31,049 nucleotides of DNA from an uncultured bacterium (GTDB lineage: Bacteria; Cyanobacteriota; Vampirovibrionia; Gastranaerophilales; Gastranaerophilaceae), in assembly GCA_948684385.1 (NCBI GenBank), contig CAPQCU010000019.1, positions 1-31,049 on the forward strand, given 5' to 3'. A program made the position numbers and the translations under genes. This document shows, one piece after another, positions 6,942 through 15,301 of this stretch. Position 1 is the stretch's first letter. The number at the start of each line of letters is the position of its first letter. The notes beneath the pieces were generated by a model. That model saw only the letters and a list, made by a program, of their open reading frames with translations, did no database searches and was not told the DNA's origin.

Positions 6942-8213
6942 ATGTTAGTGAATGCAGCAAAAATATACTCTACATTGGGTAACCCCAATTCTCTCATTCC
7001 GCTTGCGGTCAAAGACCTTTCAGCAACAGCAGGAATGACAGCAGGATCTTTCGTTACAGGAAAAGAAGAAGGTCAAGACAGATTTATTGATGAAATCGGG
7101 ACAGAGTTTATATGGCTCTTAGGTATTCCGATGTTTAAAGGGATTTTTAACAAAACAGTTTTCAAGTTCTTAGGGCTTGATTATAACTTTGATGCAAGAA
7201 ACCTTAAAGATAAAGATGTTTTCGAAAAAATTAAAAAATACGCTCCGACAGAAGAAGTTAAAAAAGATATCGAAAAAATCGGAGCGAAAAAGAGTTTGTT
7301 CAAAAATGCTGTTACGGCGAAATTCTTTGCTGCAACGGCTCTTACAGTGGGAAGCTATATAGGACTTACAAGAGCTAAACAAAAATATACCGAAAATAAG
7401 ATAAGAAAAAATCTTATTGCAGAATATAATGCTAAGAAAGCAAAAGAAGAAAAACAGAATTCAACACCGTCTTTCAAAGGTGTAGGAAGCGTTGTGGAAA
7501 GTTTTGCGTTCTCTCCTGTTAAAAATATGTATATCTTAGACGGATTTATTACCGGAGAAAGATTGAAAGATTCAAGAAGTACTCAGGAATTTATAGGTTA
7601 TGGTATCAAAGAAGCTTCTACGCTTTGTTTTATGTACTATGCAGGCGGAAAAATTCAGGAACTTCTCGAAAAACAAGCAGCTAAGAAATACAATAAATCA
7701 ATCGGGCTTGATGCAAGAGTTATTGAAGCAGGCGAGCTGAAGAAAATGTTTGAAGATTCTACTATTGAAAATAGTTTGAATGAGTTTAAGAAAGCAAATA
7801 CTTCAAAGGCAGATTTGTATGAATTTTTACATAAAAACCCTGAAAATATGGTAGTAAAAGTTGCTAAACAGTCTGATATTATATCTTTGTATAAAGATAC
7901 TAATAAAATTGACACAAGAAAATATATCGACCTTGATGAGGTTGAGGGAGTAAGTAAGAAGATAGAAGAGCTTTACAAACAGTATAAGACTGCTATGAGT
8001 AAAGGTGAAACTTCTGAAAAATTCTTTGCCGGAGTTAAGAAGCTTAAGAGAAATTCTATTTTGATGAATATCGGAACCTGTGTTTTTGCTCTTGGAATAA
8101 TGACTCCTGCGATGATGGTGTTCAAAAGATTTATGGGTAAAGAGGATAAAGAATTCCAGACAAAGAAAGAAATCAGAGAACAACTTATAAAAGAAGGTTT
8201 GATAAAAGGGTAA
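6942..8213 (+). CDS. Lineage-specific membrane-associated protein
   Basis: I do not recognise the family. The 423-aa product has hydrophobic segments near residues 45-65 (FIWLLGIPMFKGIF), 125-142 (FFAATALTVGSYIGL) and 372-393 (LMNIGTCVFALGIMTPAMMV). Between them lie Lys-rich, helical, probably coiled-coil stretches. An internal STPSFKGVG motif near 176-184 resembles the short FKG motifs of other small proteins in this window. There is no classical signal peptide. The start follows the leader peptide stop by 4 nt. The protein may organise something at the membrane, but nothing in the sequence fixes a role. Confidence 0.8.
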   Translation: MLVNAAKIYSTLGNPNSLIPLAVKDLSATAGMTAGSFVTGKEEGQDRFIDEIGTEFIWLLGIPMFKGIFNKTVFKFLGLDYNFDARNLKDKDVFEKIKKYAPTEEVKKDIEKIGAKKSLFKNAVTAKFFAATALTVGSYIGLTRAKQKYTENKIRKNLIAEYNAKKAKEEKQNSTPSFKGVGSVVESFAFSPVKNMYILDGFITGERLKDSRSTQEFIGYGIKEASTLCFMYYAGGKIQELLEKQAAKKYNKSIGLDARVIEAGELKKMFEDSTIENSLNEFKKANTSKADLYEFLHKNPENMVVKVAKQSDIISLYKDTNKIDTRKYIDLDEVEGVSKKIEELYKQYKTAMSKGETSEKFFAGVKKLKRNSILMNIGTCVFALGIMTPAMMVFKRFMGKEDKEFQTKKEIREQLIKEGLIKG

Positions 8214-8218
8214 GCAAA

Positions 8219-8243
8219 TAAAAAGCCCGCATGTGCGGGCTAA
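8219..8243 (-). terminator. Terminator between convergent genes
   Basis: An 8-bp perfect stem AGCCCGCA/TGCGGGCT (8224-8241) with almost no loop. The T run (TTTTTATTT) lies on the minus-strand side, so it best terminates the leftward transcript from 8668; the rightward side has only TAAAACTT. Confidence 0.75.
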
Positions 8244-8297
8244 AACTTGTGTAAGATGTAAGATTATATAAGAGAGTGGGGTTAATTTATTTATATT

Positions 8298-8373
8298 CTG
8301 TTAAGTCTATTATTTTCAGACCACGCTTCCGCCTCCGGCTCTCGCTATTGTCTTCAAATAAAAGACTTAACAG
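8298..8373. repeat. Long imperfect inverted repeat, possible structured RNA
   Basis: CTGTTAAGTCT (8298-8308) is the exact inverse of AGACTTAACAG (8363-8373). Pairing continues inward imperfectly to about 24 bp (TTATTTTCAGAC against GTCTTCAAATAA), leaving a C/G-rich loop of about 28 nt that contrasts with the AT-rich stem. It lies in the 3' region of the gene ending at 8384. Confidence 0.55.
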
Positions 8374-8383
8374 ATGTGGTTTA

Positions 8384-8668
8384 TCAAGCGATAAAATTAT
8401 TACCAAATCTGTTAGAACCGTAAAAGAAAGATTCCTGCATAACTTGCTGAAGGTTTCTTTTTCTTACTACTCTGTTACCAACTTTTGTGTTTTCAATATC
8501 TTCAACAGATTTCTGATAGCAAGAGGTAACTAAAGAGTGAAGGTATTTAACTACAACTGTTTCTTTAACTTCTTCGGGAGCAACTGTTTCTACCCCTTCA
8601 AACTCGTTAAAGAAGTTATCGATTGATTTAAGTTCTTCGTTTGAAATTGTTTGGGTAGTGAATAACAT
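8384..8668 (-). CDS. Small lineage-specific acidic protein
   Basis: I do not recognise this 94-aa protein. The first half is acidic (NEELKSIDNFFNEFEGVE, then EEVKE). The second half is basic with a VVRKRNLQQVMQE stretch. No signal peptide or membrane segment is visible. I prefer this strand over an overlapping rightward frame at 8276-8533. This one has an upstream AGAGGA box and the bipartite promoter motif at 8698-8732, and a minus-strand terminator follows at 8219-8243. The opposite frame is rich in Ser, Arg and Phe and has no ribosome-binding site. Confidence 0.72.
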   Translation of the reverse strand: MLFTTQTISNEELKSIDNFFNEFEGVETVAPEEVKETVVVKYLHSLVTSCYQKSVEDIENTKVGNRVVRKRNLQQVMQESFFYGSNRFGNNFIA

Positions 8669-8697
8669 CTTTGCTCTGTCCTCTTAATTATCTCTTA

Positions 8698-8732
8698 TGT
8701 ATATATAAAGTATTTAACTTTTAAAAAATTGA
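8698..8732 (-). promoter_or_regulatory. Shared bipartite promoter motif, copy 2
   Basis: On the minus strand TCAATTTTTT (8723-8732), 12 nt, then CTTTATATATACA (8698-8710) precede the gene starting at 8668. The downstream box is identical to copies 1 and 3. Confidence 0.55.
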
Positions 8733-8809
8733 CTTTTTGAGGGGTAAATATTAAGAAATGTAACATTGAATTTAAAAAAATGCTAAAATTGGTACAAAGC
8801 TTAATGTTT

Positions 8810-8818
8810 TTGATATAA
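8810..8818 (+). promoter_or_regulatory. Extended -10 promoter of glycosyltransferase
   Basis: TGATATAAT is an extended -10 element lying 22 nt before the ATG at 8841. GGGGAG serves as ribosome-binding site. A weak TTGGTA lies 19 nt further upstream. Confidence 0.5.
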
Positions 8819-8840
8819 TTTTGATGGTACTGGGGAGATT

Positions 8841-10181
8841 ATGAGAGAAAGATTTTTATTATTTATAATATTATCTTGTCTGGGAGTGTTTTTGTATGTT
8901 TTTCAAAACTACGTAAATACTACAGTCGGATTTGTTATATTGTGTGTGTGTATGGTTACTTACGGGCTTTATTCGATTGCAGCTACGAAGTATCAGAAAA
9001 GGAAATTAAAGAAGCATCCTCCTGTGGTAAATGAGAATTATAAACCGTTTGTGAGTATTATGATTCCTGCGCATAATGAGGAGTCAGTGATTGCAAATAC
9101 TGTTGAAAATATTTTGCAAATAGACTATCCGGCTTTTGAAATTATTGTGATTGACGATAGAAGCTCGGATGACACGGCTGCTGTTATAAATGAGCTGGCT
9201 TCCAAATATAAAAATCTCAAAGCGCTTATACGTGATAAAGATGCATTTCCGGGTAAGTCTGCAGTCTTGAATGATGCGTTAAAGATAGCTGATGGAGAGG
9301 CTATTCTTGTTTTTGATGCGGATGCTACTGTGGAACCTGATTTTTTAAATAAATTGGTTCCTAATCTTGAACCGGCAGACGTAGGAGCTGTGCAGGCAAG
9401 AAAAATTATCAGAAATAAGGATGTGAATTTTCTTACCAGATGCCAGAACAATGAATATACTCTTGATACTTATCTTCAGGTCGGAAGAGATGCTGTTAAA
9501 GGAGCTGTTGAGCTTAGAGGTAACGGTGAACTTATTAAAAGGCAGGCTCTGGAAGATATCGGAGGTTGGAACAATTATACAATTACTGATGATTTAGATA
9601 TGTCTACAAGGCTTCATATCAAAGGCTGGGACGTTCGTTTCTGTCCTGAAGCTTGCGTGTATGAAGAAGGAATTATTTATGTTTTTCCTTTGTTCAGACA
9701 GAGAAGAAGGTGGCTTGAAGGTACCATTAGAAGGTATTTAGAATACTCCGGCGAAGCTATTAAGTCTAAGAAAATGTCACTTAGAGCGAGGCTTGATATG
9801 GGAATTTATATTACCCAGTTTATTATGCCTCTGTGGTTTATGATGGAGCTGGTTTCCAGAATAACAAAGTTTGTGATGGATAAAACTGATTTTCACAATG
9901 TGCTCTGGTCTTCGCTTATTGTTTCAGCTGTTGTAGGAGTCGGGTTTATACTTGCTATCCGATATAGTTTGAGAAGATACGACCTTGTGCCAAGGTTAAG
10001 TGCTTTGAAACAGGCTTTTGAGACAACGGTTTATTTTTTGATTATATGGTTTCCGATGGAATTATTTATTTGTGGTAAAATATTATTCTGCAAGAAAGAT
10101 ATGAACTGGGGCAAAACTGCTCACGGTTTGGTGATGGAAGAAGAAACTAAACAAGATTCTAGACAATTACAAGAGGTATAA
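8841..10181 (+). CDS. Processive family 2 glycosyltransferase
   Basis: This inner-membrane glycosyltransferase is of the cellulose/hyaluronan/poly-GlcNAc synthase type. Two N-terminal helices (about 5-24, 29-48) precede the GT-A domain. It has the D,D,D,QxxRW signature: VIDDRSSDD near 103, DAD near 159, TDD near 249 and RQRRRW near 287. C-terminal membrane helices lie at about 320-340, 355-376 and 396-415. The 446-aa length fits PgaC/IcaA-like synthases. The polymer cannot be deduced because no partner genes (deacetylase, exporter, c-di-GMP PilZ domain) are nearby. The gene is followed after 4 nt by apt, probably co-transcribed. Confidence 0.9.
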   Translation: MRERFLLFIILSCLGVFLYVFQNYVNTTVGFVILCVCMVTYGLYSIAATKYQKRKLKKHPPVVNENYKPFVSIMIPAHNEESVIANTVENILQIDYPAFEIIVIDDRSSDDTAAVINELASKYKNLKALIRDKDAFPGKSAVLNDALKIADGEAILVFDADATVEPDFLNKLVPNLEPADVGAVQARKIIRNKDVNFLTRCQNNEYTLDTYLQVGRDAVKGAVELRGNGELIKRQALEDIGGWNNYTITDDLDMSTRLHIKGWDVRFCPEACVYEEGIIYVFPLFRQRRRWLEGTIRRYLEYSGEAIKSKKMSLRARLDMGIYITQFIMPLWFMMELVSRITKFVMDKTDFHNVLWSSLIVSAVVGVGFILAIRYSLRRYDLVPRLSALKQAFETTVYFLIIWFPMELFICGKILFCKKDMNWGKTAHGLVMEEETKQDSRQLQEV

Positions 10182-10185
10182 AAAG

Positions 10186-10737
10186 ATGACAACAAAAGTT
10201 GATAATTTTGAGTATGTAAGAGAACATGTAAGACAGGTTCCGGATTTTCCAAAGAAAGGAATTTTGTTTTTGGATGTAACCACTCTGGTAAAAGATGCTA
10301 AAGCTTTTAATATGTCTATAGATTTTCTTTATGAAAAATTCAAAGATGCGAATATTGATTATGTTGCAGGTATTGAGTCAAGAGGTTTTATTTTTGGTGC
10401 GCCTCTGGCTTGCAGACTTAATGCTGGGTTTGTTACAATCAGAAAACCTAATAAACTTCCTGCTGATACGATTAAAGAAACATATTCACTGGAATACGGA
10501 ACTGATACAATCGAAATGCACGCTGACGCTGTAAAAGCGGGTGACAGAGTTCTTGTAATTGATGATTTGTTGGCAACCGGAGGGACTGCTGTTGCTGCTT
10601 GTAATCTTGTGAAGAAAGCAGGCGCTGAAGTTGCTGCTGCCGCATTTATTATTGAACTTGACCCTCTTAAAGGCAGAGAAAAGATTGAAGCAGCAGGAGT
10701 TGATGTTGTTTCGATGTTAAATTACGATTTAGACTAA
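10186..10737 (+). CDS. apt: Adenine phosphoribosyltransferase
   Basis: The enzyme converts adenine and PRPP to AMP in purine salvage. The PRPP-binding motif VLVIDDLLATGGT lies at 122-134. The N-terminal half has the APRT-specific FPKKGILFLD and GIESRGFIFG motifs (near 21-30 and 62-71). The 183-aa length is typical. The start is 4 nt after the glycosyltransferase stop with AGAGG upstream. A strong terminator follows. Confidence 0.96.
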   Translation: MTTKVDNFEYVREHVRQVPDFPKKGILFLDVTTLVKDAKAFNMSIDFLYEKFKDANIDYVAGIESRGFIFGAPLACRLNAGFVTIRKPNKLPADTIKETYSLEYGTDTIEMHADAVKAGDRVLVIDDLLATGGTAVAACNLVKKAGAEVAAAAFIIELDPLKGREKIEAAGVDVVSMLNYDLD

Positions 10738-10768
10738 AAAAAGACCTCTTAAAAGAGGTCTTTTTTAT
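10735..10768. terminator. Bidirectional terminator between apt and convergent gene
   Basis: The stem AAGACCTCTT/AAGAGGTCTT (10741-10762) has a minimal loop, with an A run before and a T run after. It serves apt rightward and the gene ending at 10765 leftward. Confidence 0.88.
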
Positions 10769-11913
10769 ATATCAAACGGACTATCTTCTTTGTAATAGTT
10801 CTTTTTACCTTTTTTCATTTTGTCATTGCGTTTTTTGACATCATTTGAAACTTTTTTATACGCGTTATCTAAAGATACACGGGCGATAGCTTTATTTGTA
10901 GCTCTGTCGTTAACTGTAAGCCAGAAAGACTGCTTTACATTATCTACAGAAAAAGAAATTCTTCCTGCAAACCTGTCCCCGGGCTTAAGCTGTGAGAACA
11001 AAAGCTTTGTATCTCCAAAAATTGACGGGTTATAGACCGCATTGTAGTCGTTTACCAATGCTAAATCCATGCCGGAGAATGCTTTTTTAGACATATTTGA
11101 AATGGAGAGTGACAGAGTAATTGTGTTAACTTCTCCAAACGGGTCTTTGTCATAAAGAATATTTGCGATTCGGATATCTAATCCCGGATAAGTCAGTTCT
11201 GTTTGTTTTAAGGCTTCTTCTCTATATACCGGAAGCTCAACGTTTGAAAGGATTTTTACTTTGATTTCATCACCGGGGGCGATAAGTACATTTTTACCTT
11301 TGCGGTAAAGTGACATTCCTAGTCCGACAGTACCTCCTAATGCAGCGCCTCCTGCGAGTGTGTATCCTTGAGACGCAATTGCAGCTTCAAGACCTAAAGC
11401 CTGTAGAGCGAATAATCCACCTGCAACACCGCCTACAGCAGTATATCCTACATCTGTTGCTATGATTTTCGTAGCGGCTTTTAGAGGGTGAAGTTTTGTT
11501 GACATTTTTCCTTCGATTGGAATATCCCTTCCGTCAGGAGTTGTAAGATAGTCAAAGCTTAATGTTAAGTGCCCGTCACGCCCGAGCCTTTTGGCTTCGC
11601 TGGTCTGTGTAATTGTACCGTGTGCAACTGTTCCTTTAGGGATAATTATGCCTTTATCTCCCATAACATCGCTTGTAACTTCTGCAAAAAATTCATCGCC
11701 TTCGAGAGAGAATGTTCCGTCAAGCACCTGAGAAACTGTCATTTCAATAACATCTTTTTTCTCCAGCATTTCTTTCTTGCCGGTATAAAGCTCTTTATCT
11801 AATTCTGTGTATTGATTGTCAAACTCAGCATGACCCTGATAAACATCAGCAATTGCAGTGTTCATCACAAGCAAACTTGTTAATAATAATAATCCAGCTA
11901 ACCTCTTCCTCAT
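10765..11913 (-). CDS. Exported protein of unknown function
   Basis: A clear signal peptide (MRKR, a hydrophobic core, then cleavage after about NTAIA at residue 22) sends this 382-aa protein across the inner membrane. Residues about 90-145 contain a IIIPKGTVAHGTIT segment and a DGRDIPIEG segment that recall the beta-rich region of VirB10/TrbI-like proteins; I consider this only a resemblance. A Gly/Ala-rich hydrophobic stretch lies near 155-200. The C-terminus is Lys-rich. The start is fixed by the signal peptide. There is no ribosome-binding site; a consensus promoter ends 6 nt before the ATG, so the mRNA may be leaderless. It lies 7 nt after yqeK. Confidence 0.82.
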   Translation of the reverse strand: MRKRLAGLLLLTSLLVMNTAIADVYQGHAEFDNQYTELDKELYTGKKEMLEKKDVIEMTVSQVLDGTFSLEGDEFFAEVTSDVMGDKGIIIPKGTVAHGTITQTSEAKRLGRDGHLTLSFDYLTTPDGRDIPIEGKMSTKLHPLKAATKIIATDVGYTAVGGVAGGLFALQALGLEAAIASQGYTLAGGAALGGTVGLGMSLYRKGKNVLIAPGDEIKVKILSNVELPVYREEALKQTELTYPGLDIRIANILYDKDPFGEVNTITLSLSISNMSKKAFSGMDLALVNDYNAVYNPSIFGDTKLLFSQLKPGDRFAGRISFSVDNVKQSFWLTVNDRATNKAIARVSLDNAYKKVSNDVKKRNDKMKKGKKNYYKEDSPFDI

Positions 11914-11919
11914 ATTGGT

Positions 11920-11949
11920 ATTATACTATAAGACTGTTATAAATATCAA
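11920..11949 (-). promoter_or_regulatory. Promoter giving a probable leaderless mRNA
   Basis: On the minus strand TTGATA (11944-11949), an 18-nt spacer and TATAAT (11920-11925) are followed by only 6 nt before the ATG at 11913. A start about 7 nt after the -10 would put +1 at the ATG itself. The promoter overlaps the end of yqeK. Confidence 0.6.
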
Positions 11950-12484
11950 TTGTTGCGGTGCAAATTCGAAGCTCTCTATCTACAAGGCTTTTTATTGTGT
12001 TTTTGTAACATAAAAGAAGTGCTGCATCTAAACTATCGTTAAGCGCTTCTCTGATGGGTTCGCAAATTTCACAGGGGCGGGTTCTGTTTTCCAGCTTGTC
12101 GGCGAGAAAAATAATTTTTTCAAACATTGTCATGTTAACTTTTCCGATTGTATGCCAGCGGATAGCTGATAGAATTTCTTCGTCTTCTACTCCAAATTCT
12201 TTTTTAGCAATATAAGCTCCAACCGGTGCGTGGTGGGTTTTAGGGCTGCATAACTCTCCTTCTTCAAGATTAAGATGAGCTTTTATAATGCTATCTGTTT
12301 CTGTTTTGTTTAAGTTTTTAGCGCAATCATGGATTAAACCGGTAAAGTAAGCTTTTTCCGGGTCGGCTCCGAAACGTTCGGCGAGTTCTCTTGCACATTC
12401 TGCCGTGCCGAGAGAGTGTTCATAACGTTCTTCTGATAAGTTGGCTTTCAGCCAGTTATTAATGTATTCAAGCGTAGAGACCAT
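11921..12484 (-). CDS. yqeK: HD-domain Ap4A hydrolase, YqeK family
   Basis: The family cleaves diadenosine tetraphosphate to two ADP. The HD metal site is visible: a His in YEHSLGTAE (near 22), HD in GLIHDCAKN (near 53-54), HH in THHAPVG (near 83-84), and a distal Asp in FLADKLENRTRP, which is a YqeK hallmark. The 187 aa match the family. The start overlaps nadD by 17 nt, the classical nadD-yqeK arrangement, implying translational coupling. The stop overlaps the promoter of the next gene. Confidence 0.92.
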   Translation of the reverse strand: MVSTLEYINNWLKANLSEERYEHSLGTAECARELAERFGADPEKAYFTGLIHDCAKNLNKTETDSIIKAHLNLEEGELCSPKTHHAPVGAYIAKKEFGVEDEEILSAIRWHTIGKVNMTMFEKIIFLADKLENRTRPCEICEPIREALNDSLDAALLLCYKNTIKSLVDRELRICTATIDIYNSLIV

Positions 12485-13013
12485 TGTTTTCTATGTATTC
12501 CTTTACTTCTTGTATTGTTTCGTTGTGTGATTGCCGGATTTCGGTAGAAGAAATGTCTACAAAATCCATTGATGCAAGCTCAAAATCCCAGCCTTCTTTT
12601 GGTGAAAGCTTTACGCCTCTGTCAAAAACAATGAAATGCACGAGCTTCTTAAGTTCATCTGCCTTGTACCATGTTTCAATTTTCTCGAAAGCGTCTGTTC
12701 CGATTAGGAAATTTAATTTTCCTTCTATTTTGTATTGTTCACGGATTTTTTGAACCGTAATGAGCGAATAGGATTTACCCCCATTCTTGAATTCAATATC
12801 TGAAACTTCAAATTTTGGATTATTAGCGGTTGCCATTTCAACCATTTTAAACCTGTGTGAGGCTAAGTTTTTGTTAATTTCTTTGTGTGGAGGTAAATAT
12901 GCAGGTATAAAAATAATTTTTTCAAATTTGTAATTATCCAGTGCAAATTGAGCCATCTTAAGATGGGCTTCGTGTATTGGATTGAATGTTCCCGGAAAAA
13001 TACAAATTGCCAT
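12468..13013 (-). CDS. nadD: Nicotinate-nucleotide adenylyltransferase
   Basis: The enzyme adenylates nicotinate mononucleotide to deamido-NAD in NAD synthesis. The nucleotidyltransferase motif FPGTFNPIHEAHL is at 6-18, IPAYLPPHK near 36-44, and the C-terminal phosphate-binding ISSTEIR near 153-159. The 181-aa length is slightly short but complete. It lies 9 nt downstream of udp and overlaps yqeK, so it is the second gene of a udp-nadD-yqeK operon. Confidence 0.95.
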   Translation of the reverse strand: MAICIFPGTFNPIHEAHLKMAQFALDNYKFEKIIFIPAYLPPHKEINKNLASHRFKMVEMATANNPKFEVSDIEFKNGGKSYSLITVQKIREQYKIEGKLNFLIGTDAFEKIETWYKADELKKLVHFIVFDRGVKLSPKEGWDFELASMDFVDISSTEIRQSHNETIQEVKEYIENNGLYA

Positions 13014-13022
13014 AGAACTATT

Positions 13023-13778
13023 TTACAACATCAATTTTATAGCTTCAACTGCTGTTTTAATTGCAGAATCTGTATCGTGAACAACAGGATTTTCCAAACC
13101 TTTCTTTTCGCGTTCCTGATTTGCTACAACAAGGAAAATTGAACCGACTTTGACCCGTAAATAGCTTGCAACAGTAAAGAGCGCAGCTGATTCCATCTCA
13201 GAAGCAAGTGTCCCAAGCCTTAACCAGGCGTTCCACTTGTTGTTGAGTTCGTAGCTTACCGGCATGATATCAGGGCTGTGCTGACCGTAGAAAGAGTCTT
13301 TACATTCTACGACACCAACGTGATAAGGCATATTTAGTTTTTTTGAAGCATTGATTAAAGAGGTAACAATGTCGTAATCTGCGACTGCCGGAAACTCAAT
13401 TGGTGCATATTCTTTAGAAGTTCCTTCCATTCTGATAGCCCCTGTTGCGATGACTAAATCGCCGCTTTTTACCTCTAAATCCATTCCGCCGCAGGTTCCT
13501 ACGCGGATGAATTTTTTACCGCCGACTTTTACCAGCTCTTCAAGAGCTATTGCTGCTGACGGCCCGCCAATGCCTGTTGATGTTACGCTTACTTTAACTC
13601 CGTTTAAGTACCCTGTATAAGTTGTGTATTCGCGTCTGTCTGCAACAAGTTTTGCATCATCAAAATAAGCCGCTATTTTTTCGCATCTTTTAGGGTCGCC
13701 CGGTAAGATAACGTATTCTCCTATATCGCCTTCTTTTAAACCTATGTGGTATTGTGTTCCGTCATTAGAATACTTCAT
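13023..13778 (-). CDS. udp: Uridine phosphorylase
   Basis: The enzyme splits uridine with phosphate to uracil and ribose 1-phosphate. The PNP/UDP phosphorylase fold motifs are present: ILPGDPKRCEKIA (phosphate-binding Gly/Asp/Arg) near 24-36, STGIGGPSAAIALEEL near 67-82, RVGTCGG near 90-96 and LASEMESAALF near 189-199. The 251-aa length is typical. The start has a GATGGAGGATG region upstream. It heads the operon with nadD and yqeK; pdp at 17717 supplies a second pyrimidine nucleoside salvage enzyme. Confidence 0.93.
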   Translation of the reverse strand: MKYSNDGTQYHIGLKEGDIGEYVILPGDPKRCEKIAAYFDDAKLVADRREYTTYTGYLNGVKVSVTSTGIGGPSAAIALEELVKVGGKKFIRVGTCGGMDLEVKSGDLVIATGAIRMEGTSKEYAPIEFPAVADYDIVTSLINASKKLNMPYHVGVVECKDSFYGQHSPDIMPVSYELNNKWNAWLRLGTLASEMESAALFTVASYLRVKVGSIFLVVANQEREKKGLENPVVHDTDSAIKTAVEAIKLML

Positions 13779-13835
13779 ATAAACTCATCCTCCATCAGAA
13801 AGTTTTATTTTAACAATAAATATTAGGGGTGTCAA

Positions 13836-13862
13836 TAAAAAACCCGCCAGAAAGGCGGGTTT
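13836..13862 (-). terminator. Terminator of the permease gene
   Basis: The stem AACCCGCC/GGCGGGTT (13841-13861) has a 5-nt loop. On the minus strand it is followed by TTTTTTATT. It separates the permease transcript from udp. Confidence 0.88.
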
Positions 13863-13865
13863 AAT

Positions 13866-15191
13866 TTATCCTAGAAATCTGAACCATATATAAAATGTAC
13901 TCATAATAAGCGATATTGTTGTAATAAGCACACCGTATTTCAGGAATTGCAGGAACTTAATCGGGTGTCCTGTTGAAGCTGCTGTTTCTGATACGATAAC
14001 ATTTGCAGCAGCGCCGATAATAGTCATGTTTCCGCCAAGGCAGGCACCGAGAGACAGGCACCACCAGAGAGGAAGGGTGTAATCTCCGCCCATAACTTTT
14101 TCAACTTCTACAAGTAAAGGTGACATTGTTGCCGTGTAAGGAATATTATCAATTATTCCAGATAAAATTCCGGATGCCCAGAGAATAATCATAGCTGTTG
14201 CTTTTTGTGAGCCGTTGGTCACGTTTAACAGCCACTCTGACATTAATTTGATTCCTCCGGCATGTTCAAGTCCGCCGATGATAATAAAAAGTCCTATGAA
14301 GAAGAAAATAGTGTTCCATTCAACTTCATGGAAAATTCTTTGCGGTTTTTCAAATAAAAGAAGAAAAGCAGCCCCTGCCATTGCTGTTACGCAGGTTTGG
14401 ATATGAGTAATATCATGAAGCATAAAGCCGATTATTACAAGCAGAAGAACTATTCCTGAGCGAATCATCAAGCTTTTGTCTGTAATTGTTTTTGAGTTAT
14501 CAAGTTTTGCAACTTTTTCCATTTTCTCTTTAGCTGCAACAAGCTGTTTCCTGAAAATAAAAGCAAGCAAGCCTACATTTACAATTAATATTGCAAGAAC
14601 AATTCCTGTAAGCTCTACAATAAAGTCCATAAAAGAAAGTCCTGCTGCGCTTCCGATAATTATGTTTGGCGGGTCTCCGATAAGTGTTGCTGTTCCTCCG
14701 ATATTTGAAGCTAAAATTTCTGTAATCAAAAACGGAATCGGATTGATGTCGAGTTCTTTTGCAATTACAAATGTTACCGGCATGATAAGAATTACAGTTG
14801 TAACGTTGTCTAAAAATGCTGAAACAATTGCAGTAAAGAAAGCAAGTGAAATTAAAATATACTTCGGATTTCCTTTTGTTTGTTTCAGCATTTCATTTGC
14901 AATCCAGTTGAACATTCCGCTCCTTGTTGCAATTGAAACTATAATCATCATTGAAACAAGCAGGAATATAACATTAAAATCAATAAAGTTTATAAAATAA
15001 CCTAAATTAAATTCTCCGTTAACAAGTTTGTCCTGACCTAAGAGTCCCAGCATTAATGTCAAAGCAGCGCCAAGAAGAGCAACAGTGACTTTTGGTATTT
15101 TTTCTGCAGCAATAAAAACGTATGCTACGAGAAGTATTGAAGCTGATACAGGAATTGCATGATTGTGTATCAAGCTCATTAAACCTTCCAT
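13866..15191 (-). CDS. ArsB/NhaD-type ion permease
   Basis: This inner-membrane secondary transporter belongs to the ion transporter superfamily, with about 11-12 hydrophobic segments in 441 aa. Two inverted halves are visible from paired motifs. AFLDNVTTVILIMP and IIDNIPYTATMSP each carry a membrane Asp-Asn. GGTATLIGDPPNIIIGSAA and GGNMTIIGAAANVIVSETA each carry the re-entrant Gly-rich loop. These motifs occur in ArsB, NhaD and P-protein families, so arsenite, Na+/H+ exchange or a dicarboxylate are possible substrates; the sequence does not decide. AAGGAGG fixes the start. It is monocistronic with its own terminator. Confidence 0.88.
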   Translation of the reverse strand: MEGLMSLIHNHAIPVSASILLVAYVFIAAEKIPKVTVALLGAALTLMLGLLGQDKLVNGEFNLGYFINFIDFNVIFLLVSMMIIVSIATRSGMFNWIANEMLKQTKGNPKYILISLAFFTAIVSAFLDNVTTVILIMPVTFVIAKELDINPIPFLITEILASNIGGTATLIGDPPNIIIGSAAGLSFMDFIVELTGIVLAILIVNVGLLAFIFRKQLVAAKEKMEKVAKLDNSKTITDKSLMIRSGIVLLLVIIGFMLHDITHIQTCVTAMAGAAFLLLFEKPQRIFHEVEWNTIFFFIGLFIIIGGLEHAGGIKLMSEWLLNVTNGSQKATAMIILWASGILSGIIDNIPYTATMSPLLVEVEKVMGGDYTLPLWWCLSLGACLGGNMTIIGAAANVIVSETAASTGHPIKFLQFLKYGVLITTISLIMSTFYIWFRFLG

Positions 15192-15271
15192 TTTTCCTCC
15201 TTTTTATTAAGTAATCGTTTTTAATCATATAATAAATACTTTTGAACTTAAACATTAAGGGTTGTAAAATA

Positions 15272-15301
15272 TTGTAAAAAATGAGATATTTGTGATAAAA
15301 T
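15272..15301 (+). promoter_or_regulatory. Promoter of the bamA operon
   Basis: TTGTAA (15272-15277), an 18-nt spacer and extended -10 TGATAAAAT (15293-15301) lie 9 nt before the ATG at 15311. The untranslated leader would be 0-4 nt, consistent with a leaderless or nearly leaderless start. Confidence 0.5.

Noticed and set aside
8298..8373. Integron attC site
   Set aside because: The arms contain GTTAAGT and ACTTAAC, which resemble attC core sites, but the order is reversed (GTT half first). There is no cassette array or integrase in the window.
8276..8533. Rightward 85-aa ORF overlapping the gene at 8384-8668
   Set aside because: It has no ribosome-binding site, spans the inverted repeat, and has an amino-acid composition typical of an antisense shadow. 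The leftward frame has promoter, ribosome-binding site and terminator.
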